From Candidatus Poribacteria bacterium (GTDB lineage Bacteria > Poribacteria > WGA-4E > WGA-3G), in assembly GCA_003635195.1 (NCBI GenBank), contig PYIY01000142.1, forward strand, positions 1 to 64,000: a DNA stretch of 64,000 nucleotides, read 5' to 3'. Position numbers and translations under genes: made by a program. Below are positions 58,797 through 64,000 of the stretch, one piece after another; the stretch's first letter is position 1, and the number at the start of each line of letters is the position of its first letter. Below the pieces are notes generated by a model. It had not been told where the DNA came from, searched no databases, and worked only from the letters and a program-made list of their open reading frames with translations.

Positions 58797-60404
58797 TTAT
58801 TCGATGACGCGATGTTCGTCTGAAGGGCGTTCTTGGATGACAGGAATGACATAACTCCGAATCGTTATCCCGTCTATGGTCTCTGTTTCTACGCGCGGCT
58901 CTGGCTCTTGACGATGGTCAAATACGATATAATATCCTTGCGTTGTACCTTCCAACTTTAGGTATGCTGCTAACTGCTTCTTGCCTGCTTGGTAGCGACT
59001 ATCACCCTCCCAAATCTTCGTTTCAACGATATATTTTTTTCGATTATGGTAAATAAGCAGATCCATCCGTCCGCGCCCTGTTTGGACTTCAAGATACATT
59101 ACACCGCCAACAAGTTGGATAAACTGGTCAAGATATGCCAACAGTAAGTGCTGTCCGATAAACTCTTGTGGTGTATCTGGCACTTGCAAAACGCGAAAAC
59201 CCGCACGCGCGATGAAATCTTGGAAGTTATTAAGCAGCGTCACCATGTCAATATTTTCATCGGGTGTCAGGTAATCTTGAAAGCCCGTGACGTTGTCTGC
59301 GGGGAGATATTCATTTTCAAGTCCATTTACGATCGGTTTAAATGCTTGTAGAATGCAGTAGTGATAGATCGGATTGAGAATCTCACACATCCCATCAACC
59401 CCTTCTTTAATGACCCCATACGTCACAAGTTCATTCATGATTTCATTGCGGCGTGTAAAGCGTACCCCGATGTCATAAGAAGCGATTTTCATCAGGAGTG
59501 TTTCAAACCGTCTATCCCTGTGGATATTAGTCAGGAGATGCCTAAGGTTGACGTTGTCCGCTTCAAGGAGCTGCGTGTGTGCGGTTGCAAAATGCGCCAT
59601 CGTAATCGGCTCGGTTTTTGGTATTTCCAATGTCTCTGTGAGTATCTCGGCGAAGTGATTGACAAGCACAGGTTGCCCCGCAGTTTGCTTGTGAATAGAT
59701 GCAATGACTTCTTCTTCAAAGGTCTGACCAACCGCTTCGGTATACTGTCCAAGCAGCTCACGCACCTGTTCAAAGGTAAAATTCGGCAAGTTGAACTCAT
59801 CTTGGATATTGAAAGGAGAGACAGAGCGATCATAACTGAGTTGTGTAATACTCTTGACACCGATAATACCCACGCTGTGAGGGCACCGATTCTCATCGGT
59901 GAGATAGATACGGCGGAGTGAATGCAGAAAACCTTTGAGTGCCGCGCGCGGAATAGCGTCAAATTCGTCAATGATGAGAACGACTCTATGGGCTGGTAGA
60001 AAACTATCGAAATGTGTAAAGAACCTTCGCATTGAAACGTGATCGGTTAATGCTGTATTTTCTAAAAGTTGGATAAGTGCTTTGGGCTGTGCTTCTTCTC
60101 GCTGCTGAAAAACGGTTTCTATTTCTTCACGAATATCTTCGTAAAGGTTAGAGTAAAATTCGGAAGCGGTAGAGTCTTCGTACTCCTCAAAATTCAATTG
60201 GATTGGGAAGTAGTTGGGCTCTTCGGTGGTAAGTGTATCGAGTGCCAATCGAAAGAAGGTTGTTTTGCCGGTCTGTCGCGGTGCGAAGAGGACAATATAG
60301 CGTCCTTCTTTGATGCGTTTGATGAATTCTGTTTTTTCCTCGGTGCGCGGGACGACGTAGTGTCGGCTCGGATATACGCGGCCTTGTGTTCCAAAGGTTC
60401 TCAT
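58797..60404 (-). CDS. AAA ATPase with C-terminal PD-(D/E)XK nuclease, paralogue 2
   Basis: 535 residues; GGAG precedes the ATG by nine bases. It is a close relative of 51237-52838 over the full length: Walker A LFAPRQTGKTTFFRLALDTL near 36, Walker B RVVLIIDEFDAIPRAALKGF near 145, IGVKSITQLSYDRSVSPFNI near 190, and nuclease core GGVMYLEVQTGRGRMDLLIY with YIVETKIWEGDSRYQAGKKQ. The most variable part is the helical middle (residues 290-370), as expected for a specificity or sensor region. Both copies lie within 9 kb and on the same strand. It probably arose by duplication and divergence. Confidence 0.88.
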   Translation of the reverse strand: MRTFGTQGRVYPSRHYVVPRTEEKTEFIKRIKEGRYIVLFAPRQTGKTTFFRLALDTLTTEEPNYFPIQLNFEEYEDSTASEFYSNLYEDIREEIETVFQQREEAQPKALIQLLENTALTDHVSMRRFFTHFDSFLPAHRVVLIIDEFDAIPRAALKGFLHSLRRIYLTDENRCPHSVGIIGVKSITQLSYDRSVSPFNIQDEFNLPNFTFEQVRELLGQYTEAVGQTFEEEVIASIHKQTAGQPVLVNHFAEILTETLEIPKTEPITMAHFATAHTQLLEADNVNLRHLLTNIHRDRRFETLLMKIASYDIGVRFTRRNEIMNELVTYGVIKEGVDGMCEILNPIYHYCILQAFKPIVNGLENEYLPADNVTGFQDYLTPDENIDMVTLLNNFQDFIARAGFRVLQVPDTPQEFIGQHLLLAYLDQFIQLVGGVMYLEVQTGRGRMDLLIYHNRKKYIVETKIWEGDSRYQAGKKQLAAYLKLEGTTQGYYIVFDHRQEPEPRVETETIDGITIRSYVIPVIQERPSDEHRVIE

Positions 60405-60439
60405 TTCCGTTTTCTCCTATAGCTCCCCATATTGGGAAA

Positions 60440-60468
60440 ATTTTATCATATCGCTGTGCGAAAGTCAA
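60440..60468 (-). promoter_or_regulatory. Sigma-70 promoter of AAA-nuclease paralogue 2
   Basis: On the minus strand TTGACT (60468-60463) and TAAAAT (60445-60440) are 17 bases apart, with TGA before the -10. Start near 60433, about 30 bases before the ATG. Confidence 0.65.
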
Positions 60469-60574
60469 CGGCTTCTTAAGCGTGTGCCGCGTGAGGGTTC
60501 AACGCGGAGAGGCGTTAAATCACGCGGAGGTGCGTGGGAGGAAAGCCCGCCCCTTTTTTCTTTCCAAAAAGTGT

Positions 60575-60690
60575 CAAAATGTGATATGATGGCACTATCA
60601 CGTTGGCAGACATGCTAAGCGTAGTCGCAAGGAAACCACGTGTCTGCCTACCCACTTAGCAGGGGTAAAAAACCGTGATCCGTGGTAATC
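60575..60690 (+). mobile_element. Solo IS200/605 left-end remnant
   Basis: TATCACGTTGGCAGACAT then AGCG, CACGTGTCTGCCTACCCACT and AGGGGTAAAAAACCGTGATC match, in order, the left 100 bases of the tnpB element read on the minus strand (10110 down to 10020). GGCAGACAT pairs with TGTCTGCC. No tnpB follows; the moeA ribosome site begins right after, so the remnant forms most of the moeA leader. Confidence 0.7.
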
Positions 60691-60709
60691 TATAAGGAGA
60701 AAAAATTAG

Positions 60710-61912
60710 ATGCTAAGTGTTGATGAAGCCCGCCAACGGATGTTAGATACCATTCCGATTTTACCCGCCGAAAAGCGGGAGATTCTCAATTGTACGGATT
60801 ATGTTCTCGCAGAGGAATTGCAAGCTACGGAAAATATTCCGCCGTTTGACAATTCGGCAATGGACGGGTTCGCGGTTCGCGCAGCGGATGTAAAAGAGGC
60901 TACCCAAGAAAATCCGGCTGTGCTTTCTGTGATAGAGATGATCGCTGCGGGCTATGCCCCGATAAAACCGGTCGCTGCAGGACAGGCGGCGCGAATTATG
61001 ACCGGGGCAATGATGCCTGACGGTGCCGATGCCGTTGTCATGCAAGAGGTTACGCAGCAAGACGCAGATAAAGTCGAGATATTTGAAAGTGTTGACGAAG
61101 CGGATAATGTCCGTTTTACCGGTGAAAGTGTTGCGGAAGGCCAGCAGGTGATGGGAAAAGGAAAACACCTGCGTCCGCCGGAAATTTCAATGCTTGCCTC
61201 TCTCAACTGTGCAGATGTTTCAGTATACCGTAAACCTACTGTTGCTATCGTTTCGACAGGCGACGAACTCACACCGCTCGGTGAACCGCTTGTACCGGGA
61301 AAAATACGAGATAGCAACCGTTACGGACTCTATGCCCAGGTCGAAGAAGCAGGCGGTGTACCCATAGATATGGGGATCGCGCCTGATGACGCAGCAGAGA
61401 CAGAACGGATCTTTCGTGCAGCCCTCGCGAAGGCTGACGCGCTGATTACAAGTGGCGGTGTCTCGGTCGGAGAGCACGACGTGGTAAAAAGCGTTTTGGC
61501 GAAGTTAGGTGAGATTAACTTCTGGCGCGTCGCAATGAAACCGGGAAAACCCCAAGCTTACGGCATTGCAGATGGAAAACCTATTTTCGGATTGCCCGGT
61601 AATCCAGTCTCTTCGCTCGTTGTTTTTGAACTCTTCGTTCGACCCGCACTTTTGAAAATGGCGGGACATCAGAAATTGTTACGTCCAACTTTCAAAGCCA
61701 CCTTAGCAGAAACTATCACCAATAGAGATGGACGCGTTAATTATATGCGCGCAATTCTCACGGAGTCAGACGGGCAATACATTGCCGAAACAACCGGGCC
61801 ACAAGGTTCAGGGATTCTTCACTCCCTTGTATTGGCGAACGGTTTAATCACGATTCCAGCGGGTGTAACTTTGGCAGCAGGTGAGATAGTGGAGGCACAG
61901 TTTCTTTTTTAA
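60710..61912 (+). CDS. moeA: Molybdopterin molybdotransferase MoeA
   Basis: 400 residues; AGGAG lies ten bases before the ATG. Domain order fits MoeA: MLSVDEARQRMLDTIPILPA, then NIPPFDNSAMDGFAVRAADV near residue 43 (the DNSAMDG motif), AARIMTGAMMPDGADAVVMQ near 95, VAIVSTGDELTPLGEPLVPG near 180, ALITSGGVSVGEHDVVKSVL near 240 (GGVSxG/D catalytic loop), and MKPGKPQAYG with FGLPGNPVSSLVVFELFVRP near 290. MoeA inserts molybdate into adenylated molybdopterin. Length is standard. No other moa/moe gene is nearby. A MOSC protein at 6.3 kb may use the cofactor. Confidence 0.95.
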   Translation: MLSVDEARQRMLDTIPILPAEKREILNCTDYVLAEELQATENIPPFDNSAMDGFAVRAADVKEATQENPAVLSVIEMIAAGYAPIKPVAAGQAARIMTGAMMPDGADAVVMQEVTQQDADKVEIFESVDEADNVRFTGESVAEGQQVMGKGKHLRPPEISMLASLNCADVSVYRKPTVAIVSTGDELTPLGEPLVPGKIRDSNRYGLYAQVEEAGGVPIDMGIAPDDAAETERIFRAALAKADALITSGGVSVGEHDVVKSVLAKLGEINFWRVAMKPGKPQAYGIADGKPIFGLPGNPVSSLVVFELFVRPALLKMAGHQKLLRPTFKATLAETITNRDGRVNYMRAILTESDGQYIAETTGPQGSGILHSLVLANGLITIPAGVTLAAGEIVEAQFLF

Positions 61913-61913
61913 C

Positions 61914-62033
61914 AGGACTTACGCAAATTCAGCACACGATGGTAGATTTTTTAGTTTTTAAGAAACACCCCAGCAAAAACACCCCCTAAATCCCCCTTAT
62001 CAGGGGGACTTTAAGAGCAAATGTGTAAGTCCT
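61914..62033 (-). repeat. MITE copy 4 (AGGACTTACGCA family), 120 bp, opposite orientation
   Basis: It starts AGGACTTACGCA and ends TGTGTAAGTCCT (one change). The interior has CCCCCTAAATCCCCCTTATC then AGGGGGACTTTAA, the complement of the conserved block in copies 1 and 2. It begins directly after the moeA stop codon (61912), so it probably forms the moeA 3' end. Confidence 0.85.
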
Positions 62034-62060
62034 ATCTAAATAGAGTCTTAAGGAGTTGCC

Positions 62061-62906
62061 GTGATTGTAGATACGCATGTTCATGTCTGGGAGATTGATC
62101 CCCCAAAATACCCTGTTGGTCCTACTGCCCCAAGTTGGAATTCCTATCCAGATGAACCCGGTACCGCAGATGAACTCTTGGCAGAAATGGACGCATACAG
62201 TGTTAATTGGACGGTATTGGTGCAGACCAGTTGGTCGACTTGGGATAATGGCTATATCGCGGATTCAGCAGCCCGTTTTCCGGATCGGTTCATCGGACAC
62301 GGCTTGATTGATCCGCAGGATCCAAACAATGCTGATCAAGTCCGCTATTGGATAAAGGAGCGCGGCTTGGCGGGGTTCCGTTTCCATCCGATGTACTATC
62401 CCGATGAAAAGATATTGCTAACCGAACAGAACGGTCCGATGTGGGAAGAGATTGCAGCACTGGACGCGATCATCCAATTTCATCTTCGCGCTGAGTTCGC
62501 AGATCAGGTCGCTGTCATTGCTGAACGGTACCCGCATCTGAAACTGATTCTTGATCATATGGGGTATCCACAGGTAGATGCCGATGCAGCAGCATTTCAA
62601 CCGATCATCAACCTCGCGCAATACGGCAATATCCATTTCAAGTTATCGGATGTTGCTGGACGTTCGCATCAAGATTTTCCATACACAGATGTCCATCCGT
62701 TCATCCAAAAATTGCTTTCGGTTTTCGGGTCAGAACGAACGGTATGGGGGACAGGTTACCCCGGACACCATAGACAAAAGCACAACTGGCCCTCTTTAGA
62801 GCAGGAGATTCGACTCATTCAAGAAGGATTGCCGTTTCTGACAGGGCAGGACAAAGAACATATTTTGGGAGACACAGCAGCACAGATATGGAATTTAACA
62901 TCTTGA
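62061..62906 (+). CDS. Amidohydrolase 2 family TIM-barrel metallohydrolase
   Basis: 281 residues from a GTG at 62061, five bases after AGGAG. The family pattern is MIVDTHVHVWEIDPPKYPVG (HxH metal motif), VNWTVLVQTSWSTWDNGYIA near residue 50, FIGHGLIDPQDPNNADQVRY near 78, GLAGFRFHPMYYP near 103, IIQFHLRAEFADQV near 135 (His), LKLILDHMGYPQ near 160 (His, metal) and VWGTGYPGHHRQ near 230, where the usual catalytic Asp of GSD/GTD-x-P is replaced by Tyr (GTGYPGHH), an unusual change. Relatives are lactonases and decarboxylases. It is followed by a hydrolase 16 bases on. Confidence 0.87.
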   Translation: MIVDTHVHVWEIDPPKYPVGPTAPSWNSYPDEPGTADELLAEMDAYSVNWTVLVQTSWSTWDNGYIADSAARFPDRFIGHGLIDPQDPNNADQVRYWIKERGLAGFRFHPMYYPDEKILLTEQNGPMWEEIAALDAIIQFHLRAEFADQVAVIAERYPHLKLILDHMGYPQVDADAAAFQPIINLAQYGNIHFKLSDVAGRSHQDFPYTDVHPFIQKLLSVFGSERTVWGTGYPGHHRQKHNWPSLEQEIRLIQEGLPFLTGQDKEHILGDTAAQIWNLTS

Positions 62907-62922
62907 AGCGGAATCATATACT

Positions 62923-63681
62923 ATGACAGCAATTCCAATGTATTGGGGGAAGATAGCTTACTTTGATTCAGATAACTCAGGTCAACCGCTACTTTTCTTA
63001 CACGGAACTGGGTGTGATGCATCAGATTGGAAAGTTGTTATTAAAAAATTACCACAAAACAGACGCTGCATCGCTCTCGATTTTCGTGGACATGGGCAGA
63101 GCACTGTGCCTACACAAGCATTTTCACTATCAGATCTTGCTGACGATGTCTTGCATCTTATAGACTATTTGAGTCTTCAAGAAGTGGTGATTGTTGGACA
63201 TAGCCTTGGCGGTATGGTTGCAATGGAAGTCGCACAGCGTTTATCTGCTGTTGTCGGGCTTGTTTTATTGGAGGGCTGGACCAGTCTTTCTTCAGCGGGG
63301 AGTGCCTTTGACGCTGGGCGGTTTTATGGTTCGCTGTCCCAGACAGCGATTACGCAAATTCAACGGAAGGCTGAAGCGACGCGAAGCCGCTTTCAAGCCG
63401 AAATTTGGCACGATTTCTGGGAGTCTGTCAAGGAATTTGATGCTTACGCCTACCTACAGCATGCATGCATCTCTATCTTGGAGGTTTTTGGCGGTATGGG
63501 ACGGAATGATTTAACTGAACAGAAGCTGCACATTCCGTCCAATCCGAATATTCAATGGGTATGGGTCCCTAACGCTGGCCATTACCTTCCACATGAGTGT
63601 CCAGTTGAGGTTGCCAAAGTCGTAGGCACACTCCGTCGGCATTTTAAACCCCCTAAATCCCCCTTATCAGGGGGACTTTAA
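62923..63681 (+). CDS. Alpha/beta hydrolase with repeat-derived C-terminus
   Basis: 252 residues. The fold is clear: LLFLHGTGCDASDWKVVIKK near residue 23 (oxyanion HG), CIALDFRGHGQS near 50, nucleophile elbow VIVGHSLGGMVAMEVAQRLS near 90 (Ser in GHSLG) and the catalytic His in WVWVPNAGHYLPHECPVEVA near 215. The acid is likely in the region before residue 200. The last eleven codons (KPPKSPLSGGL) are encoded by a fragment of the AGGACTTACGCA-type MITE at 63645-63682, which supplies the stop. So the native end was replaced by repeat DNA. The active-site His is upstream of the junction, so the enzyme may still work. Confidence 0.9.
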   Translation: MTAIPMYWGKIAYFDSDNSGQPLLFLHGTGCDASDWKVVIKKLPQNRRCIALDFRGHGQSTVPTQAFSLSDLADDVLHLIDYLSLQEVVIVGHSLGGMVAMEVAQRLSAVVGLVLLEGWTSLSSAGSAFDAGRFYGSLSQTAITQIQRKAEATRSRFQAEIWHDFWESVKEFDAYAYLQHACISILEVFGGMGRNDLTEQKLHIPSNPNIQWVWVPNAGHYLPHECPVEVAKVVGTLRRHFKPPKSPLSGGL

Positions 63682-63682
63682 G
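63645..63682 (-). repeat. MITE core fragment forming the hydrolase 3' end
   Basis: AAACCCCCTAAATCCCCCTT then ATCAGGGGGACTTTAAG is the same block as in copy 4. A shorter second piece, CTTATCAGGGGACTTTAAGC, is at 63798-63817. Confidence 0.85.
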
Positions 63683-63712
63683 TGTTCGGCATTTTATCAG
63701 AATCAACGGTAT

Positions 63713-63790
63713 GAAGCCCGTGTGGGCTTCAAATCAAGGGTATTCATGCCGTGTGGCATGAACCGGGGTATGAATGCCTTATGGGCATTC
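63713..63790. repeat. Three successive small hairpins between MITE fragments
   Basis: GAAGCCC-GTGT-GGGCTTC (63713-63730), TTCATGCC-GTGT-GGCATGAA (63743-63762) and GAATGCC-TTAT-GGGCATTC (63772-63790, one bulge). All three have 4-base loops and unrelated arms. They lie between two copies of the MITE core block and could also end transcription from both sides. Confidence 0.75.
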
Positions 63791-63818
63791 CCCGCTCCTT
63801 ATCAGGGGACTTTAAGCC

Positions 63819-64000
63819 TTAACCTTCAGGAATTTCGACCGGCAGATCCAGCCGGTCACCCCACTCTTTCCACGAACCTATGTAGTTACTGACTTTCGGG
63901 TATCCCAAAAGCCGCAACGCCAGATAGGTTTGCGAAGAGCGGTATCCGCCCTGTCAGTAGCACATTACCTGCTTTTCGGGTGTAATACCTACTGTTTCAT
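63819..64000 (-). CDS. Rhodanese-family sulfurtransferase, 3' part, with TGA at the catalytic Cys (candidate selenoprotein)
   Basis: The frame enters from the window edge and ends at TAA 63821-63819. It reads [14 protein letters not shown], then TGA (63956-63954), then [20 protein letters not shown] and [20 protein letters not shown]. Rhodaneses of this type have CQGGYRS as the six-residue active loop, so the TGA is exactly at the catalytic Cys. The frame is conserved for 45 codons after TGA, with the family's typical W-K-E-W-G end, so it is not random. Either UGA is read as selenocysteine or a Cys codon (TGC/TGT) mutated to stop. GGGCGG-ATA-CCGCTC, two bases after the TGA, can form a 6-bp hairpin, as required near a bacterial SECIS. 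The enzyme moves sulfur or selenium to acceptors. Confidence 0.75.

Noticed and set aside
1..64000. tRNA, rRNA or classical riboswitch genes
   Set aside because: I looked for cloverleaf and GTTCRA-type T-loop patterns and found none I could support; this was by eye, so a covariance search could still find one.

Overview
The window looks like a bacterial chromosome segment of moderate GC with low gene density, many small dispersed repeats and a large load of accessory genes. My best guess at origin is a Candidatus Poribacteria-like lineage (marine, often sponge-associated) or a close relative. That rests on the gene repertoire: secreted LamG-fold proteins, phytanoyl-CoA dioxygenase-type Fe(II)/2OG enzymes, Gfo/Idh/MocA oxidoreductases paired with xylose-isomerase-like epimerases, a DUF6785-type membrane protein, a Tricorn protease, and AAA ATPases fused to PD-(D/E)XK nucleases. 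This is an inference from gene content; there is no rRNA or other marker in the window.

Layout. 1-6.1 kb (minus): a possible operon with a secreted protein, a small membrane protein, an ECF sigma factor fused through one membrane segment to a beta-propeller, and a second large secreted protein cut by the window edge. 6.3-7.7 kb: MOSC protein and NagB-like deaminase from a near-consensus promoter that seems to give a leaderless mRNA. 7.8-10.2 kb: a secreted amidotransferase-fold protein and an IS200/IS605-type tnpB element broken by a stop codon. 10.2-17.9 kb: carbohydrate or xenobiotic catabolism genes and two LamG proteins. 18-23.2 kb: ABC-2 exporter and Tricorn protease. 23.3-31 kb: a PIN-domain toxin-antitoxin-like pair, then a NurA nuclease, HerA ATPase and DUF6884/tRNA-guanine-transglycosylase-like trio that looks like a DNA-modification or defence module, then a UPF0175/DUF3368 pair. 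31-44 kb: acetate-kinase-like enzyme, ABC-2 permease, more dioxygenase/epimerase genes, a DUF6785 protein, secreted proteins, a three-haem cytochrome, an orphan structured RNA resembling IscB omegaRNA/HEARO, a metallohydrolase, QueE and a VOC protein. 44-47 kb: four tandem STAS anti-anti-sigma paralogues. 47-49 kb: heparinase II/III-like lyase. 49-60.5 kb: a defence island with a fused DarT-DarG toxin-antitoxin, an HNH-WYL protein, two AAA/PD-(D/E)XK paralogues, a single-chain restriction-modification enzyme, a DUF2971 cassette between direct repeats, and a free PD-(D/E)XK protein. 60.7-64 kb: MoeA, an amidohydrolase, an alpha/beta hydrolase whose C-terminus is made of repeat DNA, and the 3' part of a rhodanese whose catalytic Cys codon is TGA.

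Cross-cutting signals. Five secreted proteins of two unrelated folds end in the same short tail (roughly V-D/E-P-x-x-K-L-x-T-T-W-G/A-x-x-K), which looks like a sorting or anchoring tag. A 120-bp MITE with AGGACTTACGCA termini recurs at least five times, whole or in part. IS200/605 ends recur as solo remnants.

No rRNA, tRNA or CRISPR array was found.
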